From: JANYCG01 sp031431035
Lineage (GTDB): Bacteria > Pseudomonadota > Gammaproteobacteria > Burkholderiales > Burkholderiaceae_C
NCBI GenBank assembly: GCA_031431035.1
Contig: JANPCR010000104.1
Coordinates: forward strand, 1 to 6,615
Direction: 5' to 3'
Length of the DNA stretch: 6,615 bases
Below, in pieces: positions 1 through 5,823 of the stretch. The translations under genes and the position numbers were made by a program. Positions within the stretch are counted from its first letter, which is position 1. Every line of letters begins with the position of its first letter. Below the pieces are notes generated by a model. The model ran no database searches. It worked only from the letters and a program-made list of their open reading frames with translations, and had not been told where the DNA came from.

Positions 1-345
1 ATCCACGGCGAAGTGCGCAAATTCGCCTTGGATGGCCAAATTCAGGCCGACGGCAGCCGCTTCAAAGTGCCCCAAATGGGCTGGAACCAGGTCATTCAAA
101 CCCACCGCGACGGCGCAAACCACCCCATCTGGGCGGGTGTGCCAGACGCCAGCTATTTCTATTTTGTGCACAGTTTTTACGCCCAACCGTCTGATGCGCG
201 CCACAGCGTGGGCGAGACTGACTATGGCAAACGCTTTTCAGCGGCAATAGCGCGCGATAATATTTTTGCAACCCAATTCCACCCTGAAAAAAGCGCCACT
301 CAAGGTTTGTGTCTCTACAAAAACTTCCTCTCCTGGAACCCTTGA
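1..345 (+). CDS. hisH: Imidazole glycerol phosphate synthase glutaminase subunit HisH, C-terminal half (5' end outside window)
   Basis: HisH is the cytoplasmic class I glutamine amidotransferase that releases ammonia from glutamine and passes it to HisF. The frame is open from base 1, so the gene begins upstream. 114 residues are visible, about half of the usual 200 or so. Visible signatures are PQMGWN (bases 70-87), the HisH-typical YFVHSFY stretch (bases 157-177) and QFHPEKS near the C-terminus. In that last motif the His (bases 280-282) and Glu (bases 286-288) are the second and third members of the Cys-His-Glu triad; the nucleophile Cys lies outside the window. The TGA at 343-345 shares its last base with the left arm of the inverted-repeat element that follows. 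The GTG at base 13 is an internal Val codon, not a start. The identification is secure. Confidence 0.96.
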   Translation: MHGEVRKFALDGQIQADGSRFKVPQMGWNQVIQTHRDGANHPIWAGVPDASYFYFVHSFYAQPSDARHSVGETDYGKRFSAAIARDNIFATQFHPEKSATQGLCLYKNFLSWNP

Positions 346-460
346 TTTCATCTTCAATTCAGCGCGATACGTCGTTGCTTCTGCCTTGCCGTGCTAGGTG
401 CACGGTCAGCGGCGAAGCGCCCAGTCCTGTACGCAGCTCGCGCTGAATTGAAGATGAAAT
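345..460. repeat. 116-bp element with perfect 23-bp terminal inverted repeats between hisH and hisA
   Basis: The left arm (345-367, starting ATTTCATCTTC) is the exact reverse complement of the right arm (438-460, ending GAAGATGAAAT). The 70-nt interior contains a nested hairpin, CCGTGC (389-394) and GCACGG (400-405), around a 5-nt loop. No coding signal or transposase is visible. It resembles a small non-autonomous dispersed repeat (MITE or REP-like). My impression that similar units recur in Comamonadaceae intergenic regions is recollection, not a search result. No target-site duplication is evident in the flanks. In the hisH-hisA transcript the arms would fold into a long stem carrying the inner hairpin, which could affect termination, processing or stability. 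Confidence 0.8.
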
Positions 461-481
461 TCCTCCTCCCAGCCGCGCCCC

Positions 482-1222
482 ATGAAACTCATCCCCGCCA
501 TTGACCTGAAAGACGGTCTGTGTGTCCGCCTGAAACAAGGCGACATGGACCAATCCACCACCTTTGGCGAAGACCCCGCGCTCATCGCCCGCAATTGGGT
601 GGACAAAGGCGCACGCCGCCTGCACTTGGTCGATTTGAACGGCGCGTTTGCCGGGCATCCCAAAAATGAAATGGCGATTCGCAAAATCCTCAAAGCCGTG
701 GGCAGCGAGGTGGACGTGCAGTTGGGCGGCGGCATTCGTGACCTGGACACGATTGAGCGCTACCTCGATGCGGGCCTGCGCTACGTCATCATTGGCACTG
801 CGGCCGTCAAAAACCCTGGATTTCTGCAAGATGCCTGCACCGCGTTTGGTGGCCACATCATCGTGGGCCTGGACGCCCGCGAAGGCAAAATCGCCACCGA
901 CGGCTGGAGCAAACTGACCCGCCACGACGTGATTGACCTGGGCAAAAAATTCGAAGATTACGGCGTCGAATCCATCATCTACACCGACATTGGCCGCGAC
1001 GGCATGCTGTCGGGCATCAACATCGAAGCCACCGTCAAACTCGCCCAAGCGCTGACCATTCCCGTCATCGCGTCAGGCGGTTTGAGCAACATGGCCGACA
1101 TTGAGGCCCTGTGCGCGGTCGAAGACGAAGGCGTTGAAGGCGTGATTTGCGGGCGCGCCATTTACAGCGGCGATCTTGATTTTGAGGCGGCGCAGGCGCG
1201 GGCGGATGAGCTAAACGGCTAG
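482..1222 (+). CDS. hisA: HisA, ProFAR isomerase (phosphoribosylformimino-5-aminoimidazole carboxamide ribotide isomerase)
   Basis: HisA catalyses the Amadori rearrangement of ProFAR to PRFAR, the substrate of HisF-HisH, in the cytoplasm. The 246 residues form a full-length half-repeated (beta/alpha)8 barrel. The N-terminus MKLIPAIDLKDG carries the catalytic Asp8, and VGLDAREG carries Asp131 at the equivalent place in the second half. YTDIGRDG is at 168-174. Phosphate-binding loops are LGGGIRD (81-87), IGTAA (104-108), ASGG (197-200) and GRAIYSG (224-230). The ATG fits the family N-terminus exactly, but there is no Shine-Dalgarno before it; the bases just upstream (461-470) are instead a pyrimidine run, TTCCTCCTCC-like. 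The inverted-repeat element separates it from hisH, and its stop lies 5 bp from the stop of the convergent toxin gene. Confidence 0.97.
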   Translation: MKLIPAIDLKDGLCVRLKQGDMDQSTTFGEDPALIARNWVDKGARRLHLVDLNGAFAGHPKNEMAIRKILKAVGSEVDVQLGGGIRDLDTIERYLDAGLRYVIIGTAAVKNPGFLQDACTAFGGHIIVGLDAREGKIATDGWSKLTRHDVIDLGKKFEDYGVESIIYTDIGRDGMLSGINIEATVKLAQALTIPVIASGGLSNMADIEALCAVEDEGVEGVICGRAIYSGDLDFEAAQARADELNG

Positions 1223-1227
1223 ACCGT

Positions 1228-1620
1228 TCACCGTATCATCAGCACTTTCACACCCACAGCTTCGGCCACATCCGTCCAAGCGGAGTCTGCCGTTACCGCG
1301 GTGCCTTTCATCAGTTGTGCCAGCGCCAGGCAGGCGCGGTCGCCCAGGGAAAGGCCTGCTTGGCGGGTCGTCGGGCGCAGCGCGGCGCTTTGCAGTGCTT
1401 GTTCTAAATCAAAATCGATGACCTGAACGTCCAGTTCTTTCAAGGTGCGTGCCAAGTGGACAGGTGCCAAGCCTTTGTCGACCAGCCGAGTGCCAACTTC
1501 CACAATATTGACACTGCTTGCAACACACTCATGGTCGATGATCAGGTCGTCTACCACGTCACCACCTCGTTCTCCCTGCATCAAAGCCAGCAGGGCTGAC
1601 GCGTCCATCACATAGATCAT
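1228..1620 (-). CDS. vapC: PIN-domain toxin, VapC-like ribonuclease of a type II toxin-antitoxin pair
   Basis: This 130-residue protein has the PIN-domain layout. MIYVMDASALLAL puts the first acidic residue at Asp6, NIVEVGTRL gives Glu41, LSLGDRACL gives Asp94 and TADSAW gives Asp112. These four acidic residues are where the Mg2+-dependent nuclease site of VapC toxins lies, so the toxin appears catalytically intact. Family members cut tRNA or rRNA; the target here cannot be read from sequence. The gene lies 29 nt downstream of the antitoxin gene on the same strand, the usual antitoxin-first order. No good Shine-Dalgarno precedes its ATG, so translation may be weak or coupled to the antitoxin. 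Its 3' end faces hisA with a 5-bp gap. Confidence 0.9.
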   Translation of the reverse strand: MIYVMDASALLALMQGERGGDVVDDLIIDHECVASSVNIVEVGTRLVDKGLAPVHLARTLKELDVQVIDFDLEQALQSAALRPTTRQAGLSLGDRACLALAQLMKGTAVTADSAWTDVAEAVGVKVLMIR

Positions 1621-1649
1621 GACTTTGACTTCGTAGGAGTGGCTTTGCG

Positions 1650-1916
1650 CTATTCTTGCGCCTCGCGGGCGGCTTCGCGGCGGCGATCGGCTATCAGCTC
1701 ATCAGACAGACTGGTTTTGGGATCAACCCCGAGTTCTTTGAACAGGTTGTCAAAAAACACTCGGCGCTTTGCGCTGCGCTGCGTGGCAGAAGTTAAAACC
1801 AAACTACCATCTTTAACTTCGACATGAATCAGCGTTTTGGGTTTAAAGCCCAGTTTTTCACGCAACTCGGCGGGTATTAAAAGCCGGCCATTGTCAGCCA
1901 TTGAAAGTGTGGGCAC
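1650..1916 (-). CDS. AbrB/MazE-family antitoxin, partner of the PIN toxin
   Basis: The protein is 88 residues from the GTG at 1916. Residues 1-43 match the swapped-hairpin AbrB/SpoVT/MazE DNA-binding fold: MADNGRLLIPAELREKLGFK, then a HVEVKDGSLVL strand pair. The basic and acidic C-terminal part (FFDNLFKELGVD onward) is the likely toxin-binding tail. I chose GTG 1916 because GGAG (1926-1923 on the minus strand) sits 6 nt upstream; a longer in-frame TTG start at 1928 has no ribosome binding site. Antitoxins of this type normally bind their own promoter, and the repeats at 1958-1987 are the obvious candidate operator. Naming it VapB by partner is reasonable, but the DNA-binding family is AbrB/MazE. 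Confidence 0.87.
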   Translation of the reverse strand: MPTLSMADNGRLLIPAELREKLGFKPKTLIHVEVKDGSLVLTSATQRSAKRRVFFDNLFKELGVDPKTSLSDELIADRRREAAREAQE

Positions 1917-1922
1917 ATTTTT

Positions 1923-1926
1923 CTCC
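1923..1926 (-). promoter_or_regulatory. Ribosome binding site that decides the antitoxin start
   Basis: GGAG on the minus strand lies 6 nt before GTG 1916. The alternative TTG start (1928-1926) overlaps this motif and has none of its own, so the shorter protein is preferred. Confidence 0.6.
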
Positions 1927-1943
1927 AAAAGTCATTACAAAGA

Positions 1944-1981
1944 ATTGTGACATAATTTCAATAATTGTCAATAATTGTCAA
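1944..1981 (-). promoter_or_regulatory. Candidate sigma70 promoter for the toxin-antitoxin pair
   Basis: Read on the minus strand, a perfect TTGACA -35 hexamer occurs twice, at 1981-1976 and 1971-1966, because it is part of the 10-bp repeat. Possible -10 boxes are AATTAT (1957-1952, 18 nt after the first) and CACAAT (1949-1944, 16 nt after the second), each 4 of 6 to consensus. Which pair is used cannot be decided from sequence. The location fits the antitoxin start at 1916. Confidence 0.45.
1948..1956 (+). promoter_or_regulatory. Candidate extended -10 promoter for hisF
   Basis: On the plus strand TGA-CATAAT forms a TGn extended -10 with 5 of 6 matches to TATAAT. No good -35 is seen 16-18 nt upstream, which extended -10 promoters can tolerate. 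Transcription would begin near 1963, inside the repeat array and a few tens of bases before the hisF start. A promoter somewhere here is expected, because the upstream gene points the other way. Confidence 0.4.
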
Positions 1982-1987
1982 TAATTT
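1958..1987. repeat. Three in-phase 10-bp direct repeats, candidate antitoxin operator
   Basis: The unit TCAATAATTG occurs at 1958-1967 and 1968-1977, and as TCAATAATTT at 1978-1987. The 10-bp period places each unit on about the same helical face, as in cooperative repressor sites. On the minus strand the repeats contain the two TTGACA boxes. On the plus strand they cover the expected hisF start of transcription and run almost to the ATG at 1990. An operator role is inferred from position and from the autoregulatory habit of AbrB-type antitoxins. Confidence 0.7.
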
Positions 1988-2001
1988 AAATGCCGTCGAA
2001 A

Positions 2002-2820
2002 ATGCTAGCCAAACGAATCATCCCCTGCCTGGACGTCACCGGTGGCCGCGTCGTCAAAGGCGTTAATTTTGTCGAACTGCGCGACGCGGGCGATCCGGTT
2101 GAAATCGCCGCGCGCTACAACGAACAAGGCGCCGACGAGCTCACGTTTTTAGACATCACCGCCACGTCTGACAACCGGGGGCTGATTTTGCACATGATCG
2201 AAGCGGTGGCCTCGCAGGTTTTCATTCCGCTGACTGTGGGCGGCGGCGTGCGCACGGTGGATGACGTGCGCCGTTTGCTCAACGCCGGGGCCGACAAAAC
2301 CAGCTTCAATTCAGCCGCCATTGCCAACCCGCAGGTCATTGTAGATGCGTCTGCCAAATACGGCGCGCAGTGCATCGTGGTGGCGATTGACGCCAAACGA
2401 CGCAGCGCTGAGGCCGCCGCCGCTGACCGCCTGGACGCCAAGGGCCAAAAAACCGGGCAAAAAGTGGGCGAAGGGTGGGACGTTTACAGCCACGGCGGTC
2501 GTAAAAACACCGGCCTGGACGCCGTGCAGTGGGCCGTTGAGATGACCCAACGCGGCGCAGGCGAAATTTTGCTCACCAGCATGGACCGCGACGGTACCAA
2601 ATCAGGCTTCGATCTGGAACTGACCCGCGCCGTGAGCGACGCCGTCGCCGTGCCCGTCATCGCTTCAGGCGGCGTGGGCACGCTGGACGATTTGGTCAAC
2701 GGCATCCAAATTGGCCGTGCCGACGCCGTGCTGGCCGCCAGCATTTTTCACTATGGCGAATTCACCGTGGCCCAAGCCAAGGCTCGTATGAAGGCTTGTG
2801 GCATTCCGGTGCGGATTTGA
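2002..2820 (+). CDS. hisF: HisF, imidazole glycerol phosphate synthase cyclase subunit
   Basis: HisF closes the imidazole ring from PRFAR and HisH-supplied ammonia, giving imidazole glycerol phosphate and AICAR. I start at ATG 2002 because MLAKRIIPCLDV is the standard N-terminus and because it places the catalytic aspartates at Asp11 and Asp130, the same numbers as in Thermotoga maritima HisF. An in-frame ATG at 1990 would add MPSK (276 residues); neither start has a Shine-Dalgarno. Other signatures are TVGGGVR, TSMDRDGTKSG, VIASGGVG and LAASIFH. The protein is 272 residues against about 253-258 usually; the excess is an Ala-, Asp- and Lys-rich insertion at about residues 134-157, right after catalytic strand beta5. 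It is cut off from hisA by the toxin-antitoxin pair and converges on a fasciclin gene 30 bp away. Confidence 0.96.
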   Translation: MLAKRIIPCLDVTGGRVVKGVNFVELRDAGDPVEIAARYNEQGADELTFLDITATSDNRGLILHMIEAVASQVFIPLTVGGGVRTVDDVRRLLNAGADKTSFNSAAIANPQVIVDASAKYGAQCIVVAIDAKRRSAEAAAADRLDAKGQKTGQKVGEGWDVYSHGGRKNTGLDAVQWAVEMTQRGAGEILLTSMDRDGTKSGFDLELTRAVSDAVAVPVIASGGVGTLDDLVNGIQIGRADAVLAASIFHYGEFTVAQAKARMKACGIPVRI

Positions 2821-2850
2821 GCGAGCAATGGCGCGGCCTACCAGGCAAAT

Positions 2851-4446
2851 TCAAGCACTTGGAAAAGCAATTAGCCGGGAAGATTGGAAAACTGTGCCAT
2901 TCGCACACCCTAAGACTCCGCTTGAGTGGTAGTGCATTTCGCGACCGCGTTGGTCGGTACAAACCCAGGTCTCGTCCACCAGTTTGGTGTGGAACGTTTC
3001 ACCTAGCAAGGTGGTTGTGAGCCCATTTCTCGCTAAATCTTCACCTTTGAATTTTCCCAAAACGACTTGGTACTTCATGACTTTGGTCAGCAGCGCTTTG
3101 TCGGCCAGAAAAGCTTCTGCAGTGACGCCATATTCTCGGGTTACATTGCCAAAAAGAAATTCATCGAAGGAGAACACGGTGAGCGGCGTAGACCCCAAAA
3201 ACAACTCGGCAAGCCCCGCTCCCTCGAGACATTTCCAATAAAACGAATTGGGGTAGCCAATGCGATCTAAGACCGTCAGGTCGGGCAGGCCAATTTCGCG
3301 TGGTATCAAAATAACCTTGTCGATGGTGTGAATGACGGTGCCGCTGGCTTGCAAGTCCGTTGCAATGATGTTGATGCGACGATTCTGCTCGTCAATTATG
3401 GTCAGGTCTGGACTGATCTTTATCCGAGTCGGCACATTCAAATAGTGCCCATTCGCATCGACACTCACGTCATTGTTCGAGGACCACACCGTATTCAATT
3501 CAAGTTTGGTCAAAGTGGATTTTGGGCTTTGGTATGCAAAAATTCCCCCTGCAATAAGTCGTCTAAGCCAGGCTGGGTCATCCAAAAGCTGTTTTTTGGT
3601 GATTCCCATTTCCACCAAAAAGTCAGCCCAAGCAGTATTTGTCGGCGCGAAAAGCGTGATTCCAAAGTAGGGCGGGTAGATGTTGTAGCCACCCCGCCTG
3701 GCGGATGCCACCATGGCCTCGTACATAAAGCTGAACTGGGGTTGCAGTTGCATCTCCTCTTCAACTTCGAAAAAGGCGCGCAAAAGGACATGGTCAATGA
3801 CATGAATGGTGCCATTGCTGGCTCGCACATCGGCCTTTGTAACTGAGGCAGCGCGGCCCTTTTGGTCGTTGAAAACAACCACACCATTGGGGTAAAAGAC
3901 TTGGTAGTTCGTGCGGTAGCCCACAACACCTGTCGCCTTTAACATTTGAGCTTTACTTAGGTTGTCGCCAAACAGGTAATGGCTGACTCGAAGTTGATCT
4001 ACGAGGGTGGTTATAAAAATGCCACCGTTGTCAAATACCTCGTCCTTGGTCTTGCCCAGCTCTGCAAACAAGGATGCAAATGCGGCATTGGTGGGTGCCA
4101 GCAGCGTGTGCGGGCCTGCAGTCTTTAAGGAGCTTAAAGTGCCCTTGGGGTTGGCTAATTTTTTGGCTTCTGCAACCGCAATGGCTTCAACGAAGATACT
4201 GAATTCAGGCTGGGACTGCAGAAGCTCAACAACCGAGAGTGGCGAAGCGGGTTCTAGCACCTCGATGGGGGTTGGCAGCGGGAAAGTTGGCACCACAGGC
4301 ACGGTGGCCACAGGCGGCACGGGCGTGGCCACTGGCGTTGTTCTTAAATCAGCCGCATTGCCGCCACTGGCACTGCCACCGCCACAAGCGGCAAGCACGG
4401 CGGCTGCGCCGTCGCAGGCCAAAATCAAGGCAATTCTTCGGTCCAT
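2851..4446 (-). CDS. Large fasciclin (FAS1) repeat lipoprotein, three domains, divergent
   Basis: This 531-residue protein is probably exported and lipid-anchored: a short RRIAL-led signal ends in the lipobox LAAC (Cys21), and Gly at +2 suggests the outer membrane. A Pro/Val/Thr-rich linker covers about 36-66. FAS1 domain 1 (about 69-222) has LLAPTNAAFASL and HVIDHVLL. Domain 2 (about 233-381) has TLFAPTNTAWADF and HTIDKVIL. Domain 3 (about 388-531) is degenerate: LTVFSFDEF replaces the APTN motif, the H-x-ID-x-V ending is missing, and it holds Cys406, Cys496 and Cys514. The canonical YH pair is SH155-156, YQ305-306 and YQ459-460 in the three domains. FAS1 proteins are generally linked to adhesion or matrix contact; the role here is unknown. 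AGGGGG 6 nt before the ATG may be the ribosome binding site. It looks like a divergent paralogue of the neighbouring 322-residue gene. Confidence 0.88.
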   Translation of the reverse strand: MDRRIALILACDGAAAVLAACGGGSASGGNAADLRTTPVATPVPPVATVPVVPTFPLPTPIEVLEPASPLSVVELLQSQPEFSIFVEAIAVAEAKKLANPKGTLSSLKTAGPHTLLAPTNAAFASLFAELGKTKDEVFDNGGIFITTLVDQLRVSHYLFGDNLSKAQMLKATGVVGYRTNYQVFYPNGVVVFNDQKGRAASVTKADVRASNGTIHVIDHVLLRAFFEVEEEMQLQPQFSFMYEAMVASARRGGYNIYPPYFGITLFAPTNTAWADFLVEMGITKKQLLDDPAWLRRLIAGGIFAYQSPKSTLTKLELNTVWSSNNDVSVDANGHYLNVPTRIKISPDLTIIDEQNRRINIIATDLQASGTVIHTIDKVILIPREIGLPDLTVLDRIGYPNSFYWKCLEGAGLAELFLGSTPLTVFSFDEFLFGNVTREYGVTAEAFLADKALLTKVMKYQVVLGKFKGEDLARNGLTTTLLGETFHTKLVDETWVCTDQRGREMHYHSSGVLGCANGTVFQSSRLIAFPSA

Positions 4447-4559
4447 CTCGCACCCCCTGTTGGATTGACTATGTGAGCCGCTTTGGGGCTGCTTTTCTTA
4501 TTCGATCATGGTAGCAGGGAAAGAATTTTCAGGTGATTGCGGGTTTCGATTTGACCAAT

Positions 4560-4581
4560 TTCATATCACCGGTGATATGAA
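4560..4581. promoter_or_regulatory. Perfect 22-bp palindrome, candidate operator of the 531-residue fasciclin gene
   Basis: The half-site TTCATATCACC (4560-4570) is followed directly by its exact reverse complement (4571-4581) with no spacer. A perfect palindrome of this length in an AT-rich gap is typical of a dimeric repressor or activator site. It lies about 114 bp upstream of the start of the 531-residue gene, a plausible operator distance. The regulator is not in the window and I cannot name its family. Confidence 0.6.
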
Positions 4582-4666
4582 GTTTTTCAAAAATTGGGTT
4601 AGAAGTCAAAATATTGATGAAATTGGCCTCTAGCTCTCGTGAAATATCAATTCGTCGCTATTAAAT

Positions 4667-4687
4667 TTGATTGTTGATTGTTGATTG
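4667..4687. repeat. Triple tandem 7-bp repeat TTGATTG
   Basis: Three exact copies of TTGATTG lie head to tail at 4667-4673, 4674-4680 and 4681-4687. It may be a simple slippage repeat. No function can be assigned. Confidence 0.75.
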
Positions 4688-4730
4688 AGCTTGCAGATTT
4701 TTTAGGGTGAATCAGCACGAGCGATGAACT

Positions 4731-4762
4731 CGGCCCCTAGACGGCAATGAAGTCAGGGGCCG
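4731..4762 (-). terminator. Strong hairpin downstream of the 322-residue fasciclin gene
   Basis: CGGCCCCT (4731-4738) pairs with AGGGGCCG (4755-4762), and GAC (4740-4742) continues the stem with GTC (4752-4754) across one bulged base. The loop is 9 nt. It begins 8 nt past the TGA of the minus-strand gene. No U-tract follows on the minus strand, so it is either a weak or Rho-assisted terminator or an mRNA-stabilising 3' hairpin. Confidence 0.45.
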
Positions 4763-4770
4763 CCGTGGAC

Positions 4771-5739
4771 TCAAGGCTTGGGCAAAATCACCTTGTCAAT
4801 CACGTGAATCACGCCGTTGCTGGTGAGCACGTCGGTGCCAGTGATGTTGGACGTGCGGCCGCGCTGGTCGGTGATGGCCAGGGTGGAGCCCACGGTCAGG
4901 GTGTCGCCTTGCACGGTGGCGATGGCGGTGTTCAAAGGAACCTCGGCCTTCAGCACCCGGCCTGACACGACGTGGTAGGTCAGCACTTTAGTCAACAGCG
5001 CGGTGTTTGCCAATAAGTCGGCTTTGCTGACACCCAGCTCGGCCAACAAGTTGGCAAATGCGGTGTCGGTCGGTGCAAACACGGTGAACGGGCCCGTGCC
5101 AGATAAGGTGCTTTGCAGGTTAGCCGCGATCACAGCTTCCACCAAGATACTGAACTGAGGCAGGGCTAGCGCGGTTTGCACGATGTTTTTGTCGGCGGGC
5201 AAAATCACTTTGTCTACGATGTGAACCACGCCATTGCTGGCTTGCACGTCGGCGGTGACGACTTTGGACGTGCGGTTGCGGCCATCGGTGATGACGACCG
5301 CGCCTGAGACATTGTCGATCTTCAAAATCGAGCCCTGCACCGTGGTGATGGCCTTGCCAAACGGAATGGCGCTGCTGGCCACTTTGGCGGGCACCACGTG
5401 GTAGGTGAGCACTGCGGTGAGCAGAGCTTTGTTGGCGAAGAGCTGGTCCTTGGTCAGGCCCAACTCGGTCAGTGCGGCGGCAAAGGCGGTGTTGGTGGGT
5501 GCGAACACGGTGAATGGCCCAGCTCCTTTTAACGTGTCAACCAAGCCTGCGGCGATCACTGCTTCGACAAGAACGCCGAGTTCGGGCGTAGCCTGTGCGA
5601 GGGCTACAACATCAGGGGCTGGAGTAGGCGCAGGTGCAGGCACGTGCGGATCGCTGGAACCACCGCAGGCTGACATGAGCGCGGCGGTGCCAAAGGCAGC
5701 GAGAATAAGGGACTTTCTAAGGGCAATTCGACGGTGCAT
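4771..5739 (-). CDS. Two-domain fasciclin (FAS1) lipoprotein
   Basis: This 322-residue protein has a classic lipoprotein signal: MHRRIALRK, a hydrophobic core and LMSAC with Cys25, followed by GGSS, which suggests the outer membrane. A short Pro/Ala linker (31-43) leads to two well-conserved FAS1 domains, about 44-181 and 187-320. Each has GPFTVFAPT(N/D)TAFA, the LTYHVV motif (YH at 113-114 and 255-256) and an ending of (H)(I/V)(V/I)DKVILP. The two halves are very alike, indicating internal duplication. An AGGAG 7 nt before the ATG fixes the start. FAS1 proteins are generally surface or matrix-interaction proteins; ligand and role are unknown here. The gene is divergent from hisI and lies upstream of the larger fasciclin gene on the same strand. 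Its shared RRIAL start with that gene supports paralogy. Confidence 0.93.
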   Translation of the reverse strand: MHRRIALRKSLILAAFGTAALMSACGGSSDPHVPAPAPTPAPDVVALAQATPELGVLVEAVIAAGLVDTLKGAGPFTVFAPTNTAFAAALTELGLTKDQLFANKALLTAVLTYHVVPAKVASSAIPFGKAITTVQGSILKIDNVSGAVVITDGRNRTSKVVTADVQASNGVVHIVDKVILPADKNIVQTALALPQFSILVEAVIAANLQSTLSGTGPFTVFAPTDTAFANLLAELGVSKADLLANTALLTKVLTYHVVSGRVLKAEVPLNTAIATVQGDTLTVGSTLAITDQRGRTSNITGTDVLTSNGVIHVIDKVILPKP

Positions 5740-5746
5740 GAGGGAA

Positions 5747-5751
5747 CTCCT
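5747..5751 (-). promoter_or_regulatory. Shine-Dalgarno of the 322-residue fasciclin gene
   Basis: AGGAG on the minus strand sits 7 nt before ATG 5739. It is the clearest ribosome binding site in the window and contrasts with the his genes here, which lack one. Confidence 0.8.
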
Positions 5752-5823
5752 GTTGAAAAGGGTGTGAAATTTCTGGATTGAGTAACAAAACGAACTGCAT
5801 AGATCATTTGTTTACTGACCGTC

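Larger units (their letters stand above)
4447..4770. other. 324-bp AT-rich non-coding gap between the two fasciclin genes
   Basis: No convincing gene is seen on either strand; the open frames entering it are antisense shadows of the fasciclin genes. It contains the leader of the 531-residue gene, a perfect 22-bp palindrome (4560-4581), a triple TTGATTG repeat (4667-4687) and a hairpin (4731-4762) just past the 322-residue gene. On the minus strand a TTGACT -35-like hexamer lies at 4608-4603, but no good -10 partner follows it. The size and the hairpin suggest that the two fasciclin genes are transcribed separately. Confidence 0.7.

Noticed and set aside
359..1048. 229-residue open frame on the minus strand antisense to hisA
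   Set aside because: It covers most of hisA and part of the inverted-repeat element, has no recognisable domain, and is a typical shadow frame in GC-rich DNA.
1214..1228. AACGG and CCGTT hairpin spanning the hisA stop as a bidirectional terminator
   Set aside because: The stem has only 5 bp and no T-run follows on either strand.
1639..1827. Plus-strand 62-residue open frame in the antitoxin region
   Set aside because: It is antisense to the AbrB/MazE-type antitoxin, which has a clear fold and ribosome binding site.
1958..1987. Short direct repeats as a CRISPR array
   Set aside because: The units are 10 bp with no spacers and there are no cas genes; an operator is the better reading.
3328..3846. 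172-residue plus-strand open frame inside the large fasciclin gene
   Set aside because: It is antisense to a clear FAS1 coding region, and its translation shows no family motif.
4007..4514. Plus-strand open frames antisense to the start of the large fasciclin gene
   Set aside because: Low-complexity Ala/Thr/Gly or Arg-rich translations mirror the signal and proline linker of the real gene.
4560..4581. Lambda-type repressor operator
   Set aside because: The half-site is similar, but the lambda consensus is 17 bp with a different centre spacing, and there is no phage gene in the window.
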